In this document: positions 55,678 to 64,000 of the stretch, piece by piece | How positions within the stretch are numbered: the first letter of the stretch is position 1 | How the letters are laid out: every line of letters begins with the position of its first letter | Assembly: GCF_003287935.1 (NCBI RefSeq) | Contig: NZ_CP030287.1 | Location: 2,632,267 to 2,696,266, forward strand | From: Streptomyces sp. ICC1 | GTDB taxonomy: Bacteria; Actinomycetota; Actinomycetes; Streptomycetales; Streptomycetaceae | Direction: 5' to 3' | Length of the DNA stretch: 64,000 nucleotides | Notes under the pieces: generated by a model | Databases searched by the model: none | What the model was told of the DNA's origin: nothing | Seen by the model: the letters and a program-made list of their open reading frames with translations, nothing else | Program-made: the position numbers and the translations under genes

Positions 55678-58600
55678 GTGCGACGCACACCTCAGATCAG
55701 GCGGAACGGAGCGAGAGCGGGGTCCGCGGCCGTTCTTGCCGCCTTCGCTCTCGTGGCGGGGCTCACCACCCCGCTCATCACACCTGCCGCGGCTGCCGGT
55801 GCCGCTTCCCCGGCCGGGGAAGCGGGGGGCGCCGGAGCCGACGGGCTCACCCGGCTCACCCTCGTCACCGGCGACCGGGTCACCGTGGACGGCGCCGGGC
55901 GTCCCGTCGCGTTCCAGCCCGCGCCAGGGCGCGAGAAGATCGCCGTCTCCGTGGAGCGGGACAACGGGTGCACCAGCCTCGTCCCCGCCGACGTGCGGGG
56001 GCTCGTCCTGGCGGGGCGGCTCGACGCCCGGCTGTTCGACATCACCGAGCTCAGCCGGGCCGAGTACCGCCGGGCTCGGGGCAGCGGTGACCGGGTGCGG
56101 CTGATCGTCAGCTACGAGAAGGGGTTCGCGCCCGCCGGGCGGTCGGCCGTGCGAGGTGGCGGCGGGCTCCAGGTGGACCGTACGTACGCGTTCCTCGGCG
56201 CCGACGCGGTCAGCGCGAGCTCCGCGGGGGCGGCCGCCGCCTGGCAGGCGCTGACCGGCACGCGGGCCCTGACCGGCACGCAGGCGCCCGGCCTGGCCCG
56301 TGGCGGGGATCCCGGTCTGGCTCCCGGGATCGCGAAGGTCTGGCTGGACTCCGTACGGTCCGCGACCCTCGACAAGACCACCCGGCAGATCGGGGCCGAC
56401 CGGGCCTGGGAGGCCGGGTACAACGGCGCCGGCGTGAAGATCGCCGTGCTGGACACCGGAGTCGACTCCACCCACTCCGACCTCGTCGGGAAGGTCGTGG
56501 CGGAGCAGAACTTCACCGTTTCCGAGGACCCGAAGGACCGGCACGGGCACGGCACCCACGTGGCCTCGATCGCGGCGGGCACGGGCGCCAAGTCGGGCGG
56601 GAAGTTCAAGGGGGTGGCCCCCGGTGCCTCGATCATCAACGGCAAGGTCCTCGACGACCAGGGCTACGGCGACGACTCCGAGATCATCGCCGGCATGGAA
56701 TGGGCCGTCGCCCAGGGCGCGCAGGTCGTCAACCTGAGCCTCGCCGGCGCCGACTACCCCGGCGTCGACCCCCTCGAAGAGGCCGTGAACAAGCTGAGCG
56801 CCGAGCACGGCGTGCTGTTCGCCATCGCGGCCGGCAACAGGGGCGAGTACGGATCCGCCACCGTGGACTCCCCCGGCAGCGCGGACGCCGCGCTGACCGT
56901 GGGCGCGGTCGACGACTCCGACGTCCTGGCCCCCTTCTCCGGCACCGGCCCGCGCCTCGGCGACGGGGCGATCAAGCCGGACGTCACCGCGCCGGGCGTC
57001 GACGTCACGGCGGCGGCCCTGTCCGGTGGCGGCGAGGGCGGTGATCCGGACGGCTACGTCTCGATGTCCGGCACCTCGATGGCCACCCCGCACGCCGCAG
57101 GCGCGGCAGCGCTGCTCAAGCAGCAGCACCCCGGGTGGACCGGCTCCGACCTCAAGAGCGTCCTGACCGGGTCCACGAAGCCGGGGGCCTACGGCGCGTT
57201 CCAGCAGGGCAGCGGCCGGATCTCCGTCGCCAACGCGCTGCGCCAGCCGCTCGCCGCCGCACCCCAGTCGCTGTCCTACGCCGCCCAGGCGTGGCCGCAC
57301 CACGACGACACTCCGGAGAAGAAGCAGCTGACCTACCGGAACCTGGGCACCGACCCGGTCGTTCTCGACCTGTCGGGGGACGCCACCGGCCCGGACGGCA
57401 GTACGGCACCGGCCGGCTTCCTCGCGTTCGACGCGCCCCGGGTGACCGTCCCGGCGGGCGGCAGCGCCTCGGTGGGCATCACGGTCGACTCCCGGCTCGG
57501 CGGTCTGCCGCCCGGCACCTACACGGGGTACGTGGTCGCGAGCGGCCCGGGCGGGCAGAGCGTCCGTACCGGGATGGCCATCGAGATCGAGGCGGAAGCG
57601 TACGACCTGACCGTCAAGCACATCGGGCGCGACGGCAAGGAGCCCACGGCCTACCGGGCCGCGCTCAAGGGGATGACGGGTGGGGGCGCCGACCGGGAGT
57701 TCTGGTGGGTCGGCGGGACCGTGAGCGGCGAGGAGGGGAGCGGCGAGAAGGGGAGCGACACGCACACGCTGCGGGTGCCCCCCGGCTCGTACATGCTGGA
57801 CTCGAACTTCTACGTGGACGTGAACGACGCTTCCAAGGGCATCGACTGGCTGGCGCAGCCGCGCCTGGACATCACCGGTGACACCACCCTGAACGTCGAC
57901 GCGCGCACCGCCAAGCCCGTGGACATCACCGTGCCCTCGAGGTCCGCCACCCTCTCGTCCGCCTCGCTCGGCTACGACCTGCGGCTGCCCACGGCCTCCC
58001 GGGGCTTCGGGATGTGGGTCATGGACCTCACCGGGCTGCGCACCGCGCACTTGGGCCCGGACGTGACCTCCGGCGCCGCCCCCGTGGACGAGCGGCGGGA
58101 ACAGAACATGACGGGACGGAGCACGGCGGGACAGAGCATGGATCCGGTCCCGGTCACCACCCTGGTCCAGCAGTGGGACGCGCACTGGACGGACGGCGCG
58201 GCGGAGGAGTACCACCTCGTCTCGGGCGGCCCGGTACAGCGGCTGGCCACCGGCTACGTGAAGCACGTGGGGCGGAGCGAGCTCGCGACGGTCGCGGTCG
58301 AGCAGGGCTCCTCGGCGGCCGGCAAGCAGGGCGAGGTCGTCGCACGGGGCGTGCTGCCCGGCGGCGTCGGGGAGAGTGCCGCCTACGTCGCGCGGCCGCT
58401 GCCGGGCTCGGTGAAGCTCCATCTGTCGGCGAGGGAGGGGGTGTTGTGGCACCTGGCCACGGTGCAGTGGGGGACGGACGCGGACGGCTTCCCCGTCCAG
58501 GAGAACGAGTACGCGGGCGGACCGGTCGCCTACCAGGCGGGGCGGACCTACCGGGAGCGGTTCGCCGCCGGGGTGTTCGGCCCGCGCATGGCGCCCGAAC

Positions 58601-59202
58601 AGGGACACGCGCTGTTCCGCAGGGGCGACGACCTGTTCGGCGGGCCGCCGCTGCTGTCGGACGGGGCCGGCCACACCGGCCGCGACTTCGTCGGCCAGGG
58701 CGAGACCGTCCTGTACCGCGACGGCAAGGTCATGGGCACGCAGGACGTGGAGCTGTCCGACTCGGGGGGCTTCACCCTCCCGGCGGCGAACGCCGCGTAC
58801 AAGCTGGTCACCTCGTTCACCCGGCCGGAGACGGTGGCGCGGACCTCGACCAAGGTGACCGCCACCTGGTGGTTCCGTTCGAAGACGACGCCCGAGGACA
58901 AGAAGGTCACGGTCCCCGTCTCGACCGTGCACTTCAGCCCGGAGCTGTCCCTGAGGGGTACGTCGCCGGCTGACCGGAAGGTCCGCGTCCCGGTGACCGT
59001 CCTCGGCGGCAAGTCGAAGTCCCTCACGGTCCAGGTCTCCTACGACGACGGCCGCACCTGGCGGACCGTCCCGGTGACGTCCGGCGCGGCGACGGTCAAG
59101 AACCCGGCGAAGGGCGGCCACGTCTCCCTCCGGGGCACGGTGACCGACGCCTCGGGCAACAGGTCGGAGATCACGGTCACCCGGGCCTACCTGACGGCCT
59201 GA
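55678..59202 (+). CDS. Secreted subtilisin-like serine protease (S8), large
   Basis: The 1174-residue precursor has a signal peptide (about 1-40), an N-terminal propeptide-like part, an S8 catalytic domain (about 245-515) and a long β-rich C-terminal region that may bind substrate or cell wall. The catalytic triad is visible: Asp259 in VLDTGVDSTH, His291 in HGHGTHVAS, Ser467 in GTSMATPHAAG; the oxyanion Asn lies in AAGNRGEYG. The propeptide opening (LTLVTGDRV) is typical of large Streptomyces subtilases. It probably degrades extracellular protein. The GTG start has a GGGGG-rich site. It stands alone. Confidence 0.92.
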   Translation: MRRTPQIRRNGARAGSAAVLAAFALVAGLTTPLITPAAAAGAASPAGEAGGAGADGLTRLTLVTGDRVTVDGAGRPVAFQPAPGREKIAVSVERDNGCTSLVPADVRGLVLAGRLDARLFDITELSRAEYRRARGSGDRVRLIVSYEKGFAPAGRSAVRGGGGLQVDRTYAFLGADAVSASSAGAAAAWQALTGTRALTGTQAPGLARGGDPGLAPGIAKVWLDSVRSATLDKTTRQIGADRAWEAGYNGAGVKIAVLDTGVDSTHSDLVGKVVAEQNFTVSEDPKDRHGHGTHVASIAAGTGAKSGGKFKGVAPGASIINGKVLDDQGYGDDSEIIAGMEWAVAQGAQVVNLSLAGADYPGVDPLEEAVNKLSAEHGVLFAIAAGNRGEYGSATVDSPGSADAALTVGAVDDSDVLAPFSGTGPRLGDGAIKPDVTAPGVDVTAAALSGGGEGGDPDGYVSMSGTSMATPHAAGAAALLKQQHPGWTGSDLKSVLTGSTKPGAYGAFQQGSGRISVANALRQPLAAAPQSLSYAAQAWPHHDDTPEKKQLTYRNLGTDPVVLDLSGDATGPDGSTAPAGFLAFDAPRVTVPAGGSASVGITVDSRLGGLPPGTYTGYVVASGPGGQSVRTGMAIEIEAEAYDLTVKHIGRDGKEPTAYRAALKGMTGGGADREFWWVGGTVSGEEGSGEKGSDTHTLRVPPGSYMLDSNFYVDVNDASKGIDWLAQPRLDITGDTTLNVDARTAKPVDITVPSRSATLSSASLGYDLRLPTASRGFGMWVMDLTGLRTAHLGPDVTSGAAPVDERREQNMTGRSTAGQSMDPVPVTTLVQQWDAHWTDGAAEEYHLVSGGPVQRLATGYVKHVGRSELATVAVEQGSSAAGKQGEVVARGVLPGGVGESAAYVARPLPGSVKLHLSAREGVLWHLATVQWGTDADGFPVQENEYAGGPVAYQAGRTYRERFAAGVFGPRMAPEQGHALFRRGDDLFGGPPLLSDGAGHTGRDFVGQGETVLYRDGKVMGTQDVELSDSGGFTLPAANAAYKLVTSFTRPETVARTSTKVTATWWFRSKTTPEDKKVTVPVSTVHFSPELSLRGTSPADRKVRVPVTVLGGKSKSLTVQVSYDDGRTWRTVPVTSGAATVKNPAKGGHVSLRGTVTDASGNRSEITVTRAYLTA

Positions 59203-59271
59203 CCGGTGCGGTGGGGTGCGGTGCGGTGCGTGCGCCCGCGCCCTTGGAACACAGGCCCTCAGGGGCTTGAC

Positions 59272-59317
59272 GCGGGCCTGCGGACCCGCCCCGAGTGGGG
59301 CGGTTCCGCAGGCCCGC
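59272..59317. terminator. Bidirectional terminator
   Basis: GCGGGCCTGCGGA with CCCGCCCC pairs with GGGGCGG and TTCCGCAGGCCCGC across GAGT, with one bulged base. It lies between the convergent subtilase and thioredoxin-like genes. Confidence 0.75.
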
Positions 59318-59431
59318 GGTCGCGCTCAGGGCTGCCGGGAGCTGGGGCCGGGGCCGCACCGGCTTGGGCATGACGGCGTCCACGGGCATCCCTTCGGTGC
59401 TGCTCGCAGCATCTCAAGGCCGAAGCCGGCG

Positions 59432-60070
59432 CTATTTCTCCGCGAGGACGGGGTCGATCATCGAGCGCAGCTTCTCGGCGTTGACCGCCGCCAGCATGCG
59501 GGCGGCGATCTTGCCGTCCCTGTCGAGGATGATCGTGGACGGAATGGCGTTCGGGTTGAGCGAGCCCCCGGGGAAGCGGAGCAGTAGCTTTCCATCCGGG
59601 TTGAAGAGGCTCGGGTAGGTGATCCCGTAGGTCTCTTCGAAGGCGGCGGCGTTCTCCTTGGTGTTGTCGCGGATGTTGATGCCGACGAAGGCGGCGGGCT
59701 GTCCGGCGGCCTCCAGTTCCTTGGAGACCTGCGCGAAGTACGGGGCCTCCCCCCGGCACGGCCTGCACCAGGAACCCCAGACGTTGAGGACGACGACCTT
59801 GCCCTTGAGCTCGGTGGTGTCCAGCGTCTTGCCGTCGACGGTCTCGCCGTCGAGCTTGGGTGCCTCGATGCGGTCGGCCTTGGCCGCGGTGGAGATGCCG
59901 TTGGAGCCCGTCACGTAGTTGCCGCCGGCGGAGCCGGCGGAGCCGGCGGACTTGGCCCCGCCCGCATCGCACGCCGCGAGGGTCAGGGCGCCGGCGAGGG
60001 CCGCCGCGGTCAGCAGGGCAGTGCGGCCGCTGACCGAGCGGCTGCGACGGGGGGCGCGGCTGAGGCTCAT
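59432..60070 (-). CDS. TlpA-like thioredoxin-fold lipoprotein
   Basis: The 212-residue protein has a lipoprotein signal with lipobox LAAC (Cys34), a Gly/Ser/Ala linker, and a redoxin domain with the active site WCRPC in NVWGSWCRPCRGEAPYF and the cis-Pro in AIPSTIILD. It would reduce or form disulfides on the outer face of the membrane, for example in cytochrome maturation or envelope stress. It is not linked to a ccd or res gene here. Confidence 0.88.
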   Translation of the reverse strand: MSLSRAPRRSRSVSGRTALLTAAALAGALTLAACDAGGAKSAGSAGSAGGNYVTGSNGISTAAKADRIEAPKLDGETVDGKTLDTTELKGKVVVLNVWGSWCRPCRGEAPYFAQVSKELEAAGQPAAFVGINIRDNTKENAAAFEETYGITYPSLFNPDGKLLLRFPGGSLNPNAIPSTIILDRDGKIAARMLAAVNAEKLRSMIDPVLAEK

Positions 60071-60301
60071 CGGAAAAGTTTCGCATGAGCCCGCGCGCGA
60101 TCCGCCGTGCCCCCGAGTCCGCCCAACCCATGGCCCTCGGCGACGCGAAACGCGGCCACGAGCTGCGCGGCAAACGCCTCGGCATCGTTCTCAGCGGGAC
60201 CCCGCGGCATGGTCCACGGTCGTCATCGTCCATCGTCCATCGGCCTCGAAGCCTCACGCTGCCCCGCTGGGGCGGACGACCTCGCGCGGCCCCAGCCTGA
60301 G

Positions 60302-60625
60302 CTACCGCGCGGCCCGCAATGCCGCCGCGATCTCGGTGACTTCCAAGTCGACGACGACCTCCTCGCCCTCCCATACGCCGCGCGAGGTGATGGCCAAGCC
60401 GATGAAGGCGAGCTCGGCGGCATCGTCGCGCAGCGCGTACTCTTCGCGGCTCTCGTCTGCGACCCCACCCAGTTCGTCGCGATCCCAGGCGGCAACGGCC
60501 GACTCGCCAACGGACCGCGGCAACCGCACGCTGATCCGGCCGATCTGGGGATCGAGATGAGCCCCGATCGCCGCCAGCACGGTCCGGTCCTGCTGATACC
60601 TCACATGCTCCTCGCGATCTTCCAC
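60302..60625 (-). CDS. Hypothetical protein
   Basis: The 107-residue frame (GTG start, EDREEHVRYQQDRTVLAAIG) has acidic helical character and ends with VVVDLEVTEIAAALRAAR. I do not recognise a family. It is in frame with the degraded gene upstream, so its start is uncertain and the ribosome site is weak. Confidence 0.5.
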   Translation of the reverse strand: MEDREEHVRYQQDRTVLAAIGAHLDPQIGRISVRLPRSVGESAVAAWDRDELGGVADESREEYALRDDAAELAFIGLAITSRGVWEGEEVVVDLEVTEIAAALRAAR

Positions 60626-61300
60626 AAGGCGAGGGTACCCAGGCGGCCCAGGCCGTCTCTTTCGGATCTTGTCGGCCGAGCCCGCAGCGCCTGGTGCCGT
60701 GCCTGGCAAGGCGGAGGGGCGCTCCGTGTACTGGACGTACTCGTGGACGATCGCGGCGCGCCGCTCTTCGTCGAGGCCGGCCACCTCGACGCGGGGTCGC
60801 CCCGCCTTCTCGTACGGCTTCCGCGTCTCGGCGGCGTCACCGGTCAGACGGTGCAGCGCGTACACGGCCCACAGCTTCGCCTCCTCGGTCGGCGCCTCGG
60901 CCAGGTAGGCGCGCAGCCGTTCGGGGTCGGTCAGGAGCGCCTGGGCGCGGTAGGCGACGCCCCGGTCGCCAGTGGGCGAGCGCGCCGGTCATGTCCCCGC
61001 CTCCTCGATGGCGCATACGGGCTGCGACGGAGCGGTCCTCGGGCCTGGCCCCGCCGAGTTCGGCCGGCACCGACTCGACCCCGCGCCGGGCGGCCAGTGC
61101 GTCCAGCCCGGCCCCGCCGGTCTCCCGCCGGTGACGCCACGGGCTGAAGGCGAGCGTCGCCAGGTCCCTCGCCGCCGTACGGTCGCCGAGCGCACCGCGC
61201 GCCTCGAGGACCGCCTCGGCCATGCCGTACGAGTTCTCCCGCATCCGGTCCTCGTGCTGCAGCCGGGGCAGCAGCTCCGGCCGGTCCGCGAGGAGGTGCT
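60626..61300 (-). pseudogene. HEAT-like repeat protein gene, broken
   Basis: One frame encodes RMRENSYGMAEAVLEARGAL and ARDLATLAFSPWRHRRETGG with AELGGARPEDRSVAARMRHR, and after about 60965 the continuation GVAYRAQALLTDPERLRAYL and EAKLWAVYALHRLTGDAAET lies in another frame. The blocks look like one helical-repeat protein. A stop near 61300 cuts the 5' end. A frameshift and 5' truncation make it a pseudogene unless there is a sequencing error. Confidence 0.5.
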
Positions 61301-61470
61301 AGGCGGCACCGGTTCCTCGCCGCCGTGAACGGGGAACTCGGCGAGCTGCGGGCGCCGGGGCGCTGAATCTCCGGCGGCCCGCATCCGTGGCCGCCCTTAC
61401 CGGAGAAGACAGGGGTACGAACAAACGGCGCCGGCCCTCCTGGCTGTCGCAACACCCCTCGTCTCATCTC

Positions 61471-61499
61471 TCTCAATGATTGAGATTGTCAACTGTTGA
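61471..61499. promoter_or_regulatory. MarR/TetR-type operator before the MMPL gene
   Basis: TCTCAATGATTGAGA (61471-61485) is a perfect palindrome and TCAACTGTTGA (61489-61499) is a second one, 20-50 bases upstream of the transporter start. No regulator gene is adjacent, so the repressor is encoded elsewhere. Confidence 0.6.
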
Positions 61500-61519
61500 G
61501 ACAGATCTCCAGGAGCTTC

Positions 61520-63619
61520 ATGTCCGCCTCACCACGCTTCACCCGATGGCTGATCCCCGTCATCCTGCTCGTCGCATGGCTGCTCGTCGGAGGCGGGCTG
61601 GGTCCGTACGCGGGCAAGCTCGGCGAGGTGGCCACCAACGATCAGACCGCGTTCCTGCCCCGCAGTGCCGAATCCACCCAGGTCGTCGAGGCGCAGAAGG
61701 CCTTCCGGCAGGACGAGACCCTGCCGGCGGTCGTGGTGTGGACGGCGAAGACGCCGGGCGCGAAGCCGGGTCCCCAGCAGCAGGAGGAAGCCACGCGGGC
61801 CTTGGCCGGTCTGGGCGACGCCGACTTCGTGGCCGGTCCTTCCTCCGCCGCCGCCCTCTCCGCCGACGGCCAGGCGCTGCAAGGCGTCGTACAGCTCAAG
61901 CCCGACCTCGGAGAGGAGTTGCCCCGCGCCTTGGAGGAGATCGCGGCGGCCGCGGGCAAGGTCCCCGGGACCGTCGCACAGGTGGCCGGCCCCGCGGCGA
62001 GCCAAGCCGATCTCGCCGATGCGTTCGCCGGGATCGACGGGCTCCTGCTGGCCGTTGCCCTGATCGCGGTCCTGCTCATCCTGCTGGTGGTCTACCGCAG
62101 CCTGCTGCTCCCCGTGGTGATCATCGTCGGGGCCGTGTTCTCCCTGGGACTCGCCTGCGCGATCGTCTACGTGCTGGCCGACCGGGGCGTCGTCCGCGTC
62201 GACGGGCAGGTACAGGGCATCCTCTCGATCCTCGTGATCGGTGCGGCCACCGACTACTCCCTGCTGCTCACAGCACGCTTCCGCGAGGAGCTCCAGGCCC
62301 GCTCGGACCGATTCGCCGCCGTACGGGCGGCCCTGCGCCGGTCGGTCGGCCCCATCACGGCGAGCGCGGGCACCGTCGCCCTCGGCCTGCTCGCCCTGCT
62401 GTTGAGCGACCTCACCAACAACCGCGCCCTCGGCCCGGTGGGGGCGATCGGCATCGTGTGCGCGGTCTTGAGCACCCTCACCTTCCTGCCCGCCGTCCTC
62501 GTCCTGCTGGGCCGCGCCGCCTACTGGCCCGCCAAGATCCGCCACACCGCTGACGACACCACAGGCCGCGGCATCTGGGAGACCGTGGCGGCCTGGGTGG
62601 ACCGCGCCCCGCGCAAGGTCTGGGCCCTCAGTCTCGCCCTGCTCCTGGCCTGCGCCGCGTTCGCCCCCACGCTCAACGCCAAAGGCGTGCCGCTGGACGA
62701 AATCTTCGTGAACGACGCCCCGTCGGTGGCCGCACAGCAGACCCTGAGCGAGCACTTCCCCGGCGGATCGGGCAATCCGGCCGTCGTGATCGCGGACGCC
62801 GACCAGCTCGCCCAGGTCACGCGGGCGGCCGGGCAGACCGAAGGCGTCGCCGCCGTCACTCCCGTCACCGCACCGGGCCCGGCGGGCGGCACCCCGCTCG
62901 TGGCGGACGGGAAGATCCGCCTCAACGCCACGCTCGAGGCACCCTCGGACAGCAGGGCCGCACAGCAGACCGTCGTCCGACTGCGTCAGGCGGTTCACGC
63001 CGTACCGGACGCCGACGCGATCGTCGGCGGCTACAGCGCGCAGCAGTACGACACCCAGCGCACGGCCGAGCAGGACCGCACACTCATCATCCCCGTCGTC
63101 CTGGTGATCATCCTGATCATCCTCGTCGGGCTGCTGCGCTCGGTGCTGATGCCCCTGCTCCTGGTCACCACCGTCGCCCTCAGCTTCGTCGCGACCCTGG
63201 GCATCTCGGCGATCGTGTTCCAGCAGCTCCTCGGGTTCAGTGGGACGGACTCCTCCGTACCGCTCTACGGCTTCGTGTTCCTGGTGGCCCTCGGGGTCGA
63301 CTACAACATCTTCCTGATGACCCGCGTCCGCGAGGAGTCCCTTCTGCACGGCGCCCGCCAGGGAGTGCTGCGGGGACTGGTGGCCACCGGCGGCGTGATC
63401 ACCTCCGCGGGTGTCGTCCTCGCCGCGACGTTCGCCGCGCTCGGCGTGATCCCGCTGGCGTTCATGCTCCAGATCGCCTTCATCGTGGCTTTCGGCGTGC
63501 TCCTCGACACCCTCCTGGTCCGGTCCCTCCTGGTACCGGCCCTCGTCCGGGACATCGGCCCGGCCGCATGGTGGCCCGGCGCCCTCAGTCGCGCCGCCCA
63601 CCAGGACGATCGGCACTGA
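61520..63619 (+). CDS. MMPL/RND-family transporter
   Basis: The 699-residue protein has two repeats, each with a large extracytoplasmic loop followed by a bundle of about five helices: ILSILVIGAATDYSLLLTAR and YGFVFLVALGVDYNIFLMTR carry the GxxxDY(S/N) motifs of MMPL transporters. Such proteins export lipids or drugs using the proton gradient. ATG 61520 follows AGGAG by four bases; a TTG at 61496 is an alternative. Regulation through the palindromes just upstream is likely. Confidence 0.9.
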   Translation: MSASPRFTRWLIPVILLVAWLLVGGGLGPYAGKLGEVATNDQTAFLPRSAESTQVVEAQKAFRQDETLPAVVVWTAKTPGAKPGPQQQEEATRALAGLGDADFVAGPSSAAALSADGQALQGVVQLKPDLGEELPRALEEIAAAAGKVPGTVAQVAGPAASQADLADAFAGIDGLLLAVALIAVLLILLVVYRSLLLPVVIIVGAVFSLGLACAIVYVLADRGVVRVDGQVQGILSILVIGAATDYSLLLTARFREELQARSDRFAAVRAALRRSVGPITASAGTVALGLLALLLSDLTNNRALGPVGAIGIVCAVLSTLTFLPAVLVLLGRAAYWPAKIRHTADDTTGRGIWETVAAWVDRAPRKVWALSLALLLACAAFAPTLNAKGVPLDEIFVNDAPSVAAQQTLSEHFPGGSGNPAVVIADADQLAQVTRAAGQTEGVAAVTPVTAPGPAGGTPLVADGKIRLNATLEAPSDSRAAQQTVVRLRQAVHAVPDADAIVGGYSAQQYDTQRTAEQDRTLIIPVVLVIILIILVGLLRSVLMPLLLVTTVALSFVATLGISAIVFQQLLGFSGTDSSVPLYGFVFLVALGVDYNIFLMTRVREESLLHGARQGVLRGLVATGGVITSAGVVLAATFAALGVIPLAFMLQIAFIVAFGVLLDTLLVRSLLVPALVRDIGPAAWWPGALSRAAHQDDRH

Positions 63620-63702
63620 ACCCATCCGCCCACGACGTTCCGCACGGTCCACGGCGACGCCTCGATGTTCACCGGGGGCTGGAAGAACTTCCAGCACCGC
63701 GG

Positions 63703-63744
63703 CGATGACGTCCCCGACCACGGTCTCGGTCGGGGACGTCATCG
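63703..63744. terminator. Terminator hairpin
   Basis: CGATGACGTCCCCGACC pairs perfectly (17 bp) with GGTCGGGGACGTCATCG across an eight-base loop, between the convergent MMPL gene and the gene at the right edge. Confidence 0.8.
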
Positions 63745-63774
63745 TGCCTCACTCGGCGTGCGGGTGGGTCGGAA

Positions 63775-64000
63775 TCAGCCGCACTGCAGGCCGAGCTGCG
63801 CGCTCGCGACGGCCGTGTCGAGCTTCTGCAGGTCCGGGGTGAGCTTGGTCAGGGCATCGGCCCCGGTGGTGTCGCCGGGCAGGTCGTCGTACGCCTTCTT
63901 CACGTCGTTGGCCGCGGACTTGATCGCGTCCTTCTGGGCGGCGTTGAACTGCGCGGTGGACTCGGCGACGGTCTTCCAGTCGTCCTGGACGGCGTTGTGC
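63775..64000 (-). CDS. C-terminal part of a hypothetical helical protein (runs off the edge)
   Basis: The last 74 residues are visible: HNAVQDDWKTVAESTAQFNA, then KSAANDVKKAYDDLPGDTTG, ending QLGLQCG. The sequence is helical and charged with one Cys near the end. It could be a secreted or lipoprotein α-helical domain; the N-terminus lies outside the window. Confidence 0.65.
   Translation of the reverse strand, partial: HNAVQDDWKTVAESTAQFNAAQKDAIKSAANDVKKAYDDLPGDTTGADALTKLTPDLQKLDTAVASAQLGLQCG

Noticed and set aside
55657..59121. Minus-strand frame of over 1100 codons opposite the subtilase
   Set aside because: It is the antisense shadow of a GC3-rich gene: Arg/Gly/Val-rich, no domains, no ribosome site.

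Overview
The window is high-GC DNA with strong third-position GC bias, GTG/TTG starts, rare TTA codons, an ArpA-type γ-butyrolactone receptor and an AfsA homologue. All of this points to Streptomyces or a close relative; the chromosome-arm-like content is an inference.

Region 1 (about 0.3-22 kb) looks like a γ-butyrolactone-controlled biosynthetic cluster. A phzD-phzE pair would turn chorismate into trans-2,3-dihydro-3-hydroxyanthranilate (DHHA). It is followed by a lone carrier protein and an Sfp-type phosphopantetheinyl transferase. Then come a GBL receptor, an AfsA-like synthase (with a TTA codon), an SDR, a second TetR regulator, and two tandem IS701-transposase-like proteins that lack the expected acidic residues. 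A full-length transketolase and aroA-aroC-aroB form a precursor-supply operon, and an NmrA-like protein and MFS exporters with an XRE regulator close the region. The genes that build the phenazine ring, and a DAHP synthase, are absent. An AT-rich sequence resembling AAGAATRATGGTTCTTATG recurs in the promoters of the regulators, the SDR, the transposase-like genes and the exporter, and probably marks one regulon.

Region 2 (22-32 kb) is ordinary chromosome: a metallophosphoesterase, a DUF2087 protein, a secreted penicillin acylase family protein, a DUF6230/DUF6114/secreted-protein operon, a MerR regulator, an RlmG-like methyltransferase, a TPR protein and a pirin. It ends at a truncated PadR gene that keeps its operator.

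Region 3 (32.5-46.6 kb, minus strand) is an unusual NRPS operon: an exporter, a free condensation domain, a C-A-T protein whose carrier domain has Pro in place of the attachment Ser, two A-T proteins, and a C-domain protein fused in frame to an ADP-ribosyltransferase-like C-terminal half. No thioesterase is present. At the fusion point about 160 bp carry coding signal on the opposite strand, suggesting a small inversion.

Region 4 (46.6-54.5 kb) is a scrap yard: a long inverted repeat, gene fragments, and a DUF1963 gene split by a 1.8-kb transposable element. That element carries a decayed transposase and an intact passenger gene. There are also a SUKH (SMI1/KNR4) gene, a TerD gene, a 19-copy heptamer array and a GNAT pseudogene.

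Region 5 (54.5-64 kb) holds a small membrane protein, a coiled-coil protein, a 1174-residue secreted subtilase, a thioredoxin-like lipoprotein, a broken HEAT-like gene, an MMPL transporter with a palindromic operator, and the end of a further gene at the right edge.
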